Assembly: GCA_903880655.1 (NCBI GenBank)
Contig: CAIRQE010000106.1
Coordinates: forward strand, 1 to 62,801
Origin: an uncultured bacterium
Lineage (GTDB): Bacteria > Patescibacteriota > Saccharimonadia > Saccharimonadales > CAIOMD01
Direction of reading: 5' to 3'
DNA length: 62,801 nucleotides
Made by a program: the position numbers and the translations under genes
The notes under the pieces: generated by a model
Databases searched by the model: none
What the model was told of the DNA's origin: nothing
What the model saw: only the letters and a program-made list of their open reading frames with translations
Part shown: piece after piece, positions 48,621 to 56,754 of the stretch
How positions within the stretch are numbered: position 1 is the stretch's first letter
Layout: each line of letters begins with the position of its first letter

Positions 48621-49074
48621 CGTACAAATTGACAGAGCACCACGCTCTACAGAAACACGCGAAAAAGAAGTTCGTCCAGTATCATGGAAACCTGCGCATG
48701 ATTTGCCAGCTCCAGACCCACAAGATGGCTACGTGTTTCACTGGAAAAGAGTTTCTATGATGGGGGTGCCTGATCCAGCGAATATGGCTAAGGCCAAACG
48801 CGAGGGGTGGATACCTTGTCAAGCGGAAGATCATCCTGAGTTATTGTCTGACTTTGCTGCCTTTGGTTTAAAACCCCAAGGGTTGATTGAAATTGGTGGA
48901 CTTGTTTTGTGTAAGACTACTGTCGAGAACTCAAACGCTCGTAAAGAGTATTACGCTAATATGTCCAGAGCGTCTGTGGAGTCTGTTGATAACAACTTCC
49001 TACGCGAAAATGATCCTCGGATGCCCCTTTTCTCTGAAAAAGCATCTAAAGTGTCTTTTGGTCGCGGTTCCTAA
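48613..49074 (+). CDS. Head-region protein of unknown function
   Basis: 153 residues. VSWKPAHDLPAPDPQDGYVFHWKRVS and DPANMAKAKREGWIPCQAEDHPEL are recurring patterns in proteins between scaffold and capsid genes of related phages. Overlaps the scaffold gene by 8 bases. No catalytic motif. Confidence 0.65.
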   Translation: MANVQIDRAPRSTETREKEVRPVSWKPAHDLPAPDPQDGYVFHWKRVSMMGVPDPANMAKAKREGWIPCQAEDHPELLSDFAAFGLKPQGLIEIGGLVLCKTTVENSNARKEYYANMSRASVESVDNNFLRENDPRMPLFSEKASKVSFGRGS

Positions 49075-49113
49075 ATAGTTAGGACCGTGTTGAATCTTAT
49101 TTAGGAGTTATAT

Positions 49114-49824
49114 ATGGCTTATCCTAGCAACGTCGGTCCCTACGGTTTTTTACCGAATACCCTAGAAGGCTTTCAGCCTTACGCTGGTGCAACTCGGTAT
49201 TTACCGATTGCTTCTGGCTACGCAAAAAATATTGGTTATGGCGATCCTGTGTCTCTATTAGCTGATGGTACTATCGCACGTGTAGATTCATCTACTGGAG
49301 CTAAAACTGCTTGGGCTATTAACCCAATCGGTATCTTCATGGGGTGTTCTTATACTAGCCCGACTATGAAATATAAAGTCTTCTCACAATACTGGCCTAC
49401 TGGAACTTCTGCTTCTGATGCCGTTGCTATTGTTGCTGACGACCCACAAATTTTAATGAAGGTTAACTTGACTAATGCTGGTACAGCTTACACTTCTGGT
49501 GCTGCTACTCTGGCTGATGTTGGTCAAAACATTGGTTATTTCATTCCTACTAACTCAGGTTCTATTGTTGATGGCGTTAATACTGCTACTGGTAACAGCG
49601 CCATTTCAGTTGATTTGGCTTCTAAAAACGTTACTGTTACATTGCCTTTGCGCGTTGTTAGTATGGTTCAAGAAACTGCATTATCTGACGGTACGTTTGT
49701 AGAAGCTTTCGTAGCTTATACACCACCTAACTATACTGTTACTCAATCGGGTACTACTCCGTTTGCTGTTTCAGCGATTAATGTTGTTGGTGGCCATGCT
49801 TACCGCAACCCTGTCGGCATTTAA
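49114..49824 (+). CDS. Probable head decoration or minor capsid protein
   Basis: 236 residues, beta-rich and low in charge: MAYPSNVGPYGFLPNTLEGFQPYAG, then GDPVSLLADGTIARVDSS and a Ser/Thr-rich C-terminus. AGGAG lies 7 bases before the ATG. Its place just before the capsid gene and its composition suggest a decoration protein. Confidence 0.65.
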   Translation: MAYPSNVGPYGFLPNTLEGFQPYAGATRYLPIASGYAKNIGYGDPVSLLADGTIARVDSSTGAKTAWAINPIGIFMGCSYTSPTMKYKVFSQYWPTGTSASDAVAIVADDPQILMKVNLTNAGTAYTSGAATLADVGQNIGYFIPTNSGSIVDGVNTATGNSAISVDLASKNVTVTLPLRVVSMVQETALSDGTFVEAFVAYTPPNYTVTQSGTTPFAVSAINVVGGHAYRNPVGI

Positions 49825-49836
49825 GGAGTTTAACTA

Positions 49837-50751
49837 ATGGCTGCTATTTCACGCGCGCAACTACTAAAAGAACTACTTCCCGGTCTTAACGCTCTGTTCG
49901 GTTTAGAATATGATCGTTATGGTGAGAAGTATAAAGAAATCTTCGAAACTGAATCATCTGATCGTTCTTTCGAAGAAGAACAAAAACTGTCTGGCTTTGG
50001 TGCCGCTGCGGTTAAAAACGAAGGCTCAGGTATTACGTATGACAATGCGCAAGAAGCTTGGTCTACTCGCTACACCCACGAAACTATCGCTTTGGGCTTT
50101 TCTTTAACTGAAGAAGCTATTGAAGATAACTTGTATGATTCATTGTCTGCTCGTTATACAAAAGCATTGGCTCGCGCTATGGCGTACACCAAAGAAGTTA
50201 AAGGCGCTGCTGTACTAAACAATGCATTCAACTCCAACTATACTGGTGGTGATGGCAAATCTTTATGTAACAGTGCACATCCTTTAGTTTATGGTTCAAC
50301 AATTTCTAACGTCCCAGCTACACCAGCTGATTTGAACGAAACTTCATTGGAAAATGCGGTTATTCAAATTGCCTTGTGGACTGACGAACGTGGTTTATTG
50401 ATTGCTGCTAAACCTAAAAAATTGGTTCTACCTCCTGCATTACAATTCGTAGCAACCCGTTTGTTAGAAACTGAATTGCGTGTTGGTACAACTGACAATG
50501 ATGTGAACGCTCTTAAGAACAACGGCTCAATTCCCGGCGGCTATACTGTTAACCCATGGTTGACTGATACAAATGCTTGGTTCTTGTTAACTGATGTTCC
50601 AAACGGTCTGAAACATTTCGTTAGAACTCCATTAGCTACTTCCATGGATTCGGACTTTGACACCGGAAACTCTCGCTATAAAGCAAGGGAACGCTACAGC
50701 TTCGGGTTCTCGGATCCTTTAGGTGTTTTTGGTTCAGCTGGTTCATCTTAA
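49837..50751 (+). CDS. Major capsid protein
   Basis: 304 residues. It begins MAAISRAQLLKELLPGLNALFGLEYDRY and has features of Mu gpT-like/HK97-fold capsid proteins: ETIALGFSLTEEAIEDNLYDSLSARYTKALARAMAYTKE as spine helix region, then P-domain and A-domain strands ending YSFGFSDPLG. AAGGAG precedes the start and a strong terminator follows. The same N-terminal motif occurs in the small early protein at 24540-24698. Confidence 0.9.
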   Translation: MAAISRAQLLKELLPGLNALFGLEYDRYGEKYKEIFETESSDRSFEEEQKLSGFGAAAVKNEGSGITYDNAQEAWSTRYTHETIALGFSLTEEAIEDNLYDSLSARYTKALARAMAYTKEVKGAAVLNNAFNSNYTGGDGKSLCNSAHPLVYGSTISNVPATPADLNETSLENAVIQIALWTDERGLLIAAKPKKLVLPPALQFVATRLLETELRVGTTDNDVNALKNNGSIPGGYTVNPWLTDTNAWFLLTDVPNGLKHFVRTPLATSMDSDFDTGNSRYKARERYSFGFSDPLGVFGSAGSS

Positions 50752-50785
50752 TTTATTAAGATAAATCAGTAACTTAGAGTAAATT

Positions 50786-50810
50786 AAGGGCTCCTTCGGG
50801 GGCCCTTTTT
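50786..50810 (+). terminator. Terminator after the capsid gene
   Basis: AAGGGCTCC and GGGGCCCTT pair around a TTCG tetraloop (9 pairs, one G-T), followed by a T tract. It lies 35 bases after the capsid stop and would cap the head operon. Confidence 0.9.
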
Positions 50811-50950
50811 TATGTCCGACTCGGACACATTTGCGGTTGTGACGCAATCACAAACCTCCTATCGAGTATTACCTGTGTCAAAAAATAAAGCTTGTATTAT
50901 TTTTATACTCCTGTATATTACATGTGTCAAAGACCAAACAGGAGATAGCA
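50811..50950. promoter_or_regulatory. Control region after the capsid terminator with dyad and direct repeats
   Basis: TGTCCGA and TCGGACA form a perfect 7-bp dyad with one central base (50813-50827). An imperfect dyad GGTTGTGA/TCACAAACC follows. Two copies of TATTAC(C/A)TGTGTCAAA lie at 50867-50882 and 50916-50931. AT-rich stretches between them could hold a promoter for the downstream genes, but no clear -35/-10 pair is seen. Confidence 0.45.
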
Positions 50951-51535
50951 ATGTACAATCAATACCCAACAACTCGTAAAGAAGCCCAAGAAACTAAAGC
51001 AACTCATTACTTTACAGGATTACCCTGTAAACATGGACACATAGCCCTGCGTAAAACCAAAGGCACATGCATGGACTGTTTAAAAATAGAATGGGAAGAG
51101 ACCAATGCTAAACGTGCGCTACTACCTAAATCTGAGGCTAGTAAAAAAGCAGGTAAAAAATACTACGAAAATAATAAGGAGCTAATTAAATCTAAAGCTC
51201 TTGGTCGTTCTTTAGAGGACAGAAAAAGGTATAGGGATAAATGGGCAAAGGATAACCCTGAATTGCGTAAAGCTAATACCAAACACCGTAGAACAAAGCA
51301 TAAACAAGCTACACCTAAATGGCTAACTCAAGAACAGAAAACTGCGATTAAACAGTTTTATCTGGACGCTATGGCGGCTACTAGAGTTACAGGTACGCCC
51401 TATGTTGTAGACCATATAATACCTCTACGTGGTAAGCTCGTAAGCGGTTTGCATGTACCGTGGAATTTAGCGGTGATAACCCGTGAAGAAAACCATATTA
51501 AGGCCAACAAATTAATTGACACTCCACCAAAATAA
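50951..51535 (+). CDS. HNH endonuclease with N-terminal zinc-binding region
   Basis: 194 residues from ATG 50951 with AGGAG 7 bases upstream; the GTG at 50924 is less likely. FTGLPCKHGHIALRKTKGTCMDC gives a Cys/His zinc knuckle, a basic helix follows, and the HNH core is YVVDHIIPLRGKLVSGLHVPWNLAVITREENHIKANK. It lies between the capsid gene and the next structural gene, as a homing gene would, and shares its core with the gene at 52743-53333. Confidence 0.88.
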   Translation: MYNQYPTTRKEAQETKATHYFTGLPCKHGHIALRKTKGTCMDCLKIEWEETNAKRALLPKSEASKKAGKKYYENNKELIKSKALGRSLEDRKRYRDKWAKDNPELRKANTKHRRTKHKQATPKWLTQEQKTAIKQFYLDAMAATRVTGTPYVVDHIIPLRGKLVSGLHVPWNLAVITREENHIKANKLIDTPPK

Positions 51536-51638
51536 ATGTTATAAGGAGTACATATCTGAGAATATTTTTAACTGCCTACTCGACTGACTCAGCAGATCCG
51601 CACACAACGATAGGCGCAAGTGCAATAAGGAATTAAAT
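51536..51638. other. Non-coding gap after the HNH gene
   Basis: 103 bases with an AAGGAG at the left end not followed by a usable start, and AAGGAA before the next gene. It may be a scar of the HNH insertion. A similar 89-base gap (52098-52186) follows the next gene and holds a G-rich stretch but no gene. Confidence 0.3.
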
Positions 51639-52097
51639 ATGTCTTTTTCAACTTTTTCTGGTCCAGTTCGCGCAGGTACTGTTAGATATACTACTGGCAC
51701 TACTGTTGGTAATATTGATAATACAGGCGTTGTTGTTTTATCTCAATCAGCAGCTTTAGGTTTAACTACTAGTGCTCCTTTTGTGGTTCCAGCTGGCTCT
51801 CAAATCTTAAACATTTTTGTTGACGTTACTACTACTTTTACTACAGGTGCCACACTTGCGGTAGGTAACAGCACAACAGCAGCGGCTTATGTAACCGCAA
51901 TAACCACTCCAGCGGTAGGCCGTCAAGCCCTTACTTTAACAGCGGCTCAAATTACAGCTCTTAGCAATGTTGGTACTACTGATATGCAAGTTCTTGTCAC
52001 TATGGCGGGGACAACTGCAACTGCAGGTGCGGGGTTTATTACTATAGTTTACGCACAAAAAACATCTAGTGGCGCTGAAGCACCTGCTTCTGCTTAA
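51639..52097 (+). CDS. Small Thr/Ala/Val-rich structural protein
   Basis: 152 residues, low charge, beta-rich (SFSTFSGPVRAGTVRYTTGTTVGN..., FVVPAGSQILNIFVDVTTTF). Such proteins after the capsid gene are often decoration or head-fibre proteins. AAGGA precedes the start. Confidence 0.6.
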   Translation: MSFSTFSGPVRAGTVRYTTGTTVGNIDNTGVVVLSQSAALGLTTSAPFVVPAGSQILNIFVDVTTTFTTGATLAVGNSTTAAAYVTAITTPAVGRQALTLTAAQITALSNVGTTDMQVLVTMAGTTATAGAGFITIVYAQKTSSGAEAPASA

Positions 52098-52186
52098 TAA
52101 TTAGTCTAAGGGGGCCGGAGTTGATCGACCTTGGCCTTAAATGAGAACGGCAAGCCCGCCCTTAACTTTACTTTAGGAGATTAATT

Positions 52187-52480
52187 ATGATTCAAACAGA
52201 TGTAAAAAGTACCCATTTAAGTGTAGCGGGGTCTATTTATGCAGATCGAACTAGGTTAAAAGGTATTATAGTAGCACCAAAAGCTAGTACGGCGGCTACT
52301 TTTGAGGTTAGAGACGGCGGTGCATCGGGTGAAATATTGTTTCAAATGGACATCCCATCAAATAGTAACCCAAACTCTTTCGATATTATTATTCCCGGCG
52401 AAGGCATTTTATATCGTACCGACGTATACTTAACTTTTAGTGTTGGGTCTGTAACAGGCATTACAGCTTTTTATGGTTAG
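52187..52480 (+). CDS. Small beta-rich structural protein
   Basis: 97 residues (MIQTDVKSTHLSVAGSIYADRTRLKGIIVAPKAST...), with VRDGGASGEILFQMDIP and GEGILYRTDVYLTF. The pattern is common in small phage proteins next to lysis or tail genes. AGGAG lies 8 bases before the start. Confidence 0.6.
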   Translation: MIQTDVKSTHLSVAGSIYADRTRLKGIIVAPKASTAATFEVRDGGASGEILFQMDIPSNSNPNSFDIIIPGEGILYRTDVYLTFSVGSVTGITAFYG

Positions 52481-52483
52481 CCC

Positions 52484-52741
52484 ATGGAACATCAAAGAGC
52501 TTCAGATCCAGTGATACAAACGGCGCGGGAGCTTGCTACCCACAGTGCGGACATAAAACACTTACAGAATGACATGGACAAAATGATTAAAGATATGGAT
52601 GAGATAAAAGAAGCCATAAAAGAAATCAGTAAAACCCTGTCTGAAGCTAAAGGTGGGTGGCGTATGTTCATGATCTTTGGTGGTATAGGTGCTGTAATAG
52701 GGGCTAGTATGTCTTGGATAATAGATCTCGCAAGGAACTAA
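52484..52741 (+). CDS. XhlA-like coiled-coil/transmembrane protein, putative lysis-associated
   Basis: 85 residues: a coiled coil (ADIKHLQNDMDKMIKDMDEIKEAIKEISKTL) and one membrane segment (MFMIFGGIGAVIGASMSWII). This is the layout of XhlA-type haemolysin-like proteins that act with holin in lysis. No canonical holin or endolysin was found beside it. Role inferred. Confidence 0.6.
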   Translation: MEHQRASDPVIQTARELATHSADIKHLQNDMDKMIKDMDEIKEAIKEISKTLSEAKGGWRMFMIFGGIGAVIGASMSWIIDLARN

Positions 52742-52742
52742 T

Positions 52743-53333
52743 ATGCCCTACAAAGACCTAAGTGTACGAACTGCAAAAGCTAGAGAATATATGGCGGCGC
52801 ATAGATTACGTGAAAAGGCAAAGATAGCTTTACTTGAGCCTGAGCCTAGATTTTGTTTATTATGTAGTATAAGTATTATAGATAAAAGAAAAGGTGCTAA
52901 ATACTGCTGTAGGGATCATAAGCGAATAGCCTCAGATGCAAAAAGAAATCATGCTGCCGAATATGGAAAAAACAAAACTAATAAAAGAGCACAGGCTTTA
53001 AAGTATTATTATTTATATATAGATCGTAATAGACAATTGATGCGAGAACGGCAAAAATGTAATTTACCTGTGTTTGCTGCAAGTGCTGCAAAGAGACGCG
53101 CGGTAAAAATACAACGTACGCCAAACTGGTTGTCCAAACTTGATATATGGTTAATAGAAGAAATATATGTATTAGCCGCTTTACGAACTAAATTAACAGG
53201 GGTAGTATGGCACGTAGATCACATTGTCCCTTTGCAGGGAGAGCTTGTTTCGGGCTTACATATACCTGTTAATTTACAAGTTATAACTGCAAAAGAAAAC
53301 ATGTATAAAAGTAATAAATTTGAGGTGGCATAA
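52743..53333 (+). CDS. HNH endonuclease with zinc-binding N-terminus
   Basis: 196 residues. FCLLC and KYCCRDHKR give a zinc-binding region, then a basic helix, then WHVDHIVPLQGELVSGLHIPVNLQVITAKENMYKSNK, the same HNH core as in 50951-51535. It starts directly after the XhlA-like gene and abuts the next gene (TAATG), so it too looks like an inserted homing gene. Confidence 0.88.
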   Translation: MPYKDLSVRTAKAREYMAAHRLREKAKIALLEPEPRFCLLCSISIIDKRKGAKYCCRDHKRIASDAKRNHAAEYGKNKTNKRAQALKYYYLYIDRNRQLMRERQKCNLPVFAASAAKRRAVKIQRTPNWLSKLDIWLIEEIYVLAALRTKLTGVVWHVDHIVPLQGELVSGLHIPVNLQVITAKENMYKSNKFEVA

Positions 53334-53599
53334 TGAGTAGCCCTATTCGTAAAACTACAAAAGGTAAAAGTAGGAATTATCTTAGTACGGATGAAGGAGC
53401 TGGAATGACAAAAGCTGGGCGAGACAAATACAATGCAGCTACAGGATCTAATCTTAAAGCCCCACAACCACAAGGGGGACCACGTAAAAAGTCCTTCTGC
53501 GCACGTATGAGTGGAATGCCGGGACCTATGAAAGACGAGAACGGCAAACCTACACGCAAAGCAGCCTCACTAAAAAGGTGGAACTGTGGTAGTAAGTAA
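53333..53599 (+). CDS. DUF6321-like small basic protein
   Basis: 88 residues. STDEGAGMTKAGRDKYNAATGSNLKAP, then RKKSFCARMSGMPGPM and a final KRWNCG. The order (EGxGhTxxGxxxY, KSFCARM.G, RWxC) matches DUF6321 proteins of many phages. Function unknown. Confidence 0.7.
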   Translation: MSSPIRKTTKGKSRNYLSTDEGAGMTKAGRDKYNAATGSNLKAPQPQGGPRKKSFCARMSGMPGPMKDENGKPTRKAASLKRWNCGSK

Positions 53600-53616
53600 A
53601 CTAACGGGAAAGTAAT

Positions 53617-53922
53617 ATGACTCGCCCATCACGCGGTATTTCTGATATACAAGAAAAGGCTAGAGGAAACAAAATGACTAAGTTAAAAGCGGGCATGGCC
53701 CCATTAAAGAAAAAAGATACACTTAAAGCTAAAGTAACTAAACGAGCTCCAACTCCAGACATGGCTCAAATAGGTGCTATGCGTTCTGCTGGTTTAGGCG
53801 CTGTTCCGGGATCTCCAACTGCGGCTATGAAGAAAGGTGGATCTGCTTGCAGAGGTATGTACAAAGGTGGCAGTGTCGATGGCATTGTTAAGAAAGGTCG
53901 GACTCGTGGGAAGATAATCTAA
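53617..53922 (+). CDS. Small basic protein with KGG/RGK tail module
   Basis: 101 residues. Lys-rich throughout, ending KKGGSACRGMYKGGSVDGIVKKGRTRGKII. The tail module is shared with the next gene's product (KCGGSVKGYAKGGS...GHTKGRMI), suggesting a common binding or packaging tag. Overlaps the next start by one base. No enzyme motif. Confidence 0.6.
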   Translation: MTRPSRGISDIQEKARGNKMTKLKAGMAPLKKKDTLKAKVTKRAPTPDMAQIGAMRSAGLGAVPGSPTAAMKKGGSACRGMYKGGSVDGIVKKGRTRGKII

Positions 53923-54206
53923 TGGCTACTACAGTAAAAGCTACAAAAACACCAAAAAAACAGGAAGAGCCTGATGTTGGTCAAGCTGACCTTGATAGAG
54001 CGATGCTTGATAAACGCAATAAGTACGAGGAAGACATAAGCAAGAAGTTTGGTGTTGGTGACTCACCGTATGAAAAATTTAGTGGTCCGGACTACTACAA
54101 AGGTAAAAAATGTGGTGGTTCTGTAAAAGGCTACGCTAAAGGCGGCTCAGCTTCTCGTGGTGATGGTTGTGCTATTAAAGGCCATACAAAAGGTAGGATG
54201 ATCTAA
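53922..54206 (+). CDS. Small protein with KGGS...TKGRMI tail module
   Basis: 94 residues. A charged helical front (EEPDVGQADLDRAMLDKRNKYEEDI) is followed by KGKKCGGSVKGYAKGGSASRGDG and HTKGRMI. The tail resembles that of the previous gene. TAATG overlap on both sides. Confidence 0.6.
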   Translation: MATTVKATKTPKKQEEPDVGQADLDRAMLDKRNKYEEDISKKFGVGDSPYEKFSGPDYYKGKKCGGSVKGYAKGGSASRGDGCAIKGHTKGRMI

Positions 54207-54640
54207 TGGCTGGGGGAGGACAAGGTTACGCAGATGGTGGAATTATAGGTCAAGGGTTTGGGAACCAACAGGCGAACCCAACACCTCAGTTTAATACTCA
54301 GAGTGCGTACAATAACTTTGCCTCTCCTAATTCCAATTTTATGAGTTACCCACAACAAGGGCAACCTAACCAACCCAGTGCAGCGCCTACGGCTATGTCT
54401 AACACACTCCCACCTGTACAAAGTGCTCCTAGTCCTGATATGGGCGGGGTGTCTCCAAGTAACAATATGGGGTATGATAATAGCGGTAGCGATGCGGGAA
54501 TAGGTGGGCAACCAGTGACTCAAATGCAAACCCCATTGCAAGGGCAACCACCAAGTCTGTCTCAGTACATGCCTCAACAAGGACTACAAATTCAGGGCAA
54601 TCCTACTTCGATGCCCGTACAACGACCACAACAAAGGTAA
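54206..54640 (+). CDS. Gly/Gln/Pro-rich disordered protein
   Basis: 144 residues, low complexity: MAGGGQGYADGGIIGQGFGNQQ, then Pro/Gln/Ser/Asn-rich, ending MPVQRPQQR. No fold evident. The GG pattern at the start again matches the shared module. Likely virion-associated from its position. Confidence 0.55.
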   Translation: MAGGGQGYADGGIIGQGFGNQQANPTPQFNTQSAYNNFASPNSNFMSYPQQGQPNQPSAAPTAMSNTLPPVQSAPSPDMGGVSPSNNMGYDNSGSDAGIGGQPVTQMQTPLQGQPPSLSQYMPQQGLQIQGNPTSMPVQRPQQR

Positions 54641-54643
54641 CGC

Positions 54644-55348
54644 ATGAGCACTTCAGGTCTTACTACATTCAATCCGGATATAGCTGAAATAATTGAAGAA
54701 AGTTTTGAGCGTATTGGGGTAGAAGTACGCACAGGCTATCAATTTAGAACAGCTAGAAGATCTTTAAATTATCTATTAGCATCTTGGGCTAATAAAGGCT
54801 TGAACCTGTGGACTATTGAACAAGGTGAGATTCCTTTGTTAGTAGGTGTTGATACGTATGATTTGCCTGATGATACGGTTGATTTAATAGAGACGGTGAT
54901 ACGTCAAAACCCCGGTAGTACTTCTAATCAAGTAGACCTACAGATAGCTCGTATAAGTGTTTCTACATACGCAACAATACCAAATAAACTAACTCAGGGC
55001 AGACCTATACAGATATTTGTTGATAGGCAGACTCCTACACCTACAGCTAAGATATGGCCTTTACCTAGTCAAACTGGATACACTTTAGTTTATTGGCGCT
55101 TACGTAGAATGCAAGATGCAGGACAAGCCGGAGTAAATACGCTTGATATCCCCTTTAGATTCTTAGAAGCTATGACTGCTGGACTAGCCTACAACTTGGC
55201 TCTTAAAACACCAGAAGCAGAAAATAAAATCCCTATGCTTAAACAACTCTATGATGAGGCTTTTGAACTGGCGGCTGATGAAGATCGTCAACGAGTGTCT
55301 TTTAGATTTGTACCTAATATAGGCAGTGTAGGCGGCGGAGGCTGGTAA
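54644..55348 (+). CDS. Putative head-tail adaptor protein
   Basis: 234 residues. DIAEIIEESFERIGVEVRTGYQFRTARRSLNYLLASWANKGLNLWTIEQGEIPLLVGVDTYDLPDDTVDLIETVIR is a familiar opening of phage adaptor or tail-accessory proteins (P22 gp4/T7 gp11-like position). The end is helical. TAA is followed at once by the segment before the GIY-YIG gene. Confidence 0.6.
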   Translation: MSTSGLTTFNPDIAEIIEESFERIGVEVRTGYQFRTARRSLNYLLASWANKGLNLWTIEQGEIPLLVGVDTYDLPDDTVDLIETVIRQNPGSTSNQVDLQIARISVSTYATIPNKLTQGRPIQIFVDRQTPTPTAKIWPLPSQTGYTLVYWRLRRMQDAGQAGVNTLDIPFRFLEAMTAGLAYNLALKTPEAENKIPMLKQLYDEAFELAADEDRQRVSFRFVPNIGSVGGGGW

Positions 55349-55414
55349 GTGATTGATGTGGACAATAGTGTGATTGATGTGGTAAACTATAATCTCTTTA
55401 ATTTAGGAGGTTAT

Positions 55415-56020
55415 ATGGGTGCTAATCAATTTACAGAAAACTCCATCTCGCATTTAGATTTACCCTGTAGTAGTGGGGTGTATATGATTACGGATAAGAC
55501 GCTAGGGCATAGATATATAGGGAGCTCGGTTAATATAAAACGCAGAGCGATGCAACACTTTGCAGAATTAAAAGCAAATAGGGGCCACCATGTGAGCCTA
55601 TATGAAAGGTTTAAAACTACATATAATACACTAGGGCCTGTTGGATTTGACGTAACTGTACTAGTTTTATGTGAAGATAAAGACCTATTAATGTACGAAG
55701 AGCAGTGCATTGCTATACTGGGGGACACAATAAACCGATATAACAATGTAAATATAACAGCTGTATATTCTGAACAAGAGATAAAAAATAAGTCAGAGCG
55801 AACTAAAACCCTCTGGGCTAATCCTGAGTATAGAGAAAAAGCCATAGCGGCACGTAAGGGTAAAGCCTATAATAAAGGTTATAAATGCACTCCTGAGCAA
55901 ATAGAAAACAGGAAAAAAGCAGGGCGTATTAGTAATATGAAACGTGCATATGGCGATGATTGGAAAACCGAGTATAGCAGACGATATCCTACTTATGTGG
56001 AAGACCTAAATGGGTACTAA
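55415..56020 (+). CDS. GIY-YIG homing endonuclease
   Basis: 201 residues from ATG 55415 with a strong AGGAGG site; a GTG at 55349 would add 22 residues. GVY (21-23), YIG (34-36) and R43/R44 mark the GIY-YIG nuclease, and NKSERTKTLWANPEYREKAIAARKGK is a NUMOD3-like DNA-binding repeat. GTGATTGATGTGG occurs twice just upstream (55349 and 55370), possibly an insertion trace. It interrupts a run of structural genes. Confidence 0.92.
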   Translation: MGANQFTENSISHLDLPCSSGVYMITDKTLGHRYIGSSVNIKRRAMQHFAELKANRGHHVSLYERFKTTYNTLGPVGFDVTVLVLCEDKDLLMYEEQCIAILGDTINRYNNVNITAVYSEQEIKNKSERTKTLWANPEYREKAIAARKGKAYNKGYKCTPEQIENRKKAGRISNMKRAYGDDWKTEYSRRYPTYVEDLNGY

Positions 56021-56345
56021 ATTTGCTGGAGAAAAACGGTCATTTGGCTTCTGCGATAGGTGCAATTTTAGATACGCATTAAAGAAACTGCACACCTATG
56101 TTATTATAGGTAAACGGATAAATATGCGGGTATGTCCAGAGTGTATGGACAAAGTTGGTGGAGACCACCCACAAAACTGGGTTGGTATAATAGGTGCCCA
56201 AAAGGTAGCAAATGATCCACAGGCTCTACAAAACCCTAGACCGGATGTAAACTTAAACGCTTCTAGAGGTTTATTTGCTTTTAACCCTGTGGCGACACAG
56301 ACTATTACTACCACATTGAATGATGTGTTTATTACGATTACTTGA
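56010..56345 (+). CDS. Zinc-binding structural-region protein
   Basis: 111 residues. GFCDRCNFRYALKKL (CxxC) and RVCPECMDKVGGDHPQNWVG (CxxC) form a four-Cys zinc site, followed by a mostly unstructured tail. The first 11 bases overlap the GIY-YIG gene. Similar proteins are known next to adaptor genes, but I cannot name a function. Confidence 0.65.
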   Translation: MGTKFAGEKRSFGFCDRCNFRYALKKLHTYVIIGKRINMRVCPECMDKVGGDHPQNWVGIIGAQKVANDPQALQNPRPDVNLNASRGLFAFNPVATQTITTTLNDVFITIT

Positions 56346-56353
56346 GGTATACT

Positions 56354-56584
56354 ATGGCTAGTTTTGAAGGTTCAGCTAAAGACGTTAAAGAAGACAAAGT
56401 CCTTGCAAAGAAAAACAAGATGTCTATGTCTGACTGGGAGAAAAGCCCAAAAGACGCTAAGCATGACAAACAAAAATCTATGAAGGGTCTTAAAAAAGGC
56501 GGCATTACATCTATGGATGCTAAGAAGATGGGTCGTAATGTAGCTCGTGCTATGAATCAAAAAAGTTCAGGTAGAGGTCGATAA
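56354..56584 (+). CDS. Small lysine-rich protein
   Basis: 76 residues from ATG 56354 (GAGG upstream); a TTG at 56342 is less likely. DVKEDKVLAKKNKMSMSDWEKSPKDAKHDKQK is highly charged, followed by GLKKGGITSMDAKKMGRNVARAMNQ. Carries the KKGG pattern. One-base overlap with the next gene. Confidence 0.55.
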   Translation: MASFEGSAKDVKEDKVLAKKNKMSMSDWEKSPKDAKHDKQKSMKGLKKGGITSMDAKKMGRNVARAMNQKSSGRGR

Positions 56585-56751
56585 TGGCTAAGCAACATAT
56601 TGAAGGATCTGCTGAGTATAAAGGCGTTAAATCTGTACCCACTCCTGTAGGTAACGGATACCCTGTGCAAATCGAAAACAAAAAGACAGTGAAAGTACGT
56701 GGTACTGGTGCAGCTACTAAAGGCACTATGGCTTCTAGTAAAATGGGCTAA
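56584..56751 (+). CDS. Small protein with VRGTGAATKG motif (55 aa)
   Basis: ATG overlaps the upstream stop (TAATG). MAKQHIEGSAEYKGVKSVP..., ending KKTVKVRGTGAATKGTMASSKMG. The RGTGAAxKG ending is a motif I recall in small proteins next to tail genes. Co-translation and fit to the gap support it. Confidence 0.65.
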   Translation: MAKQHIEGSAEYKGVKSVPTPVGNGYPVQIENKKTVKVRGTGAATKGTMASSKMG

Positions 56752-56754
56752 ACT

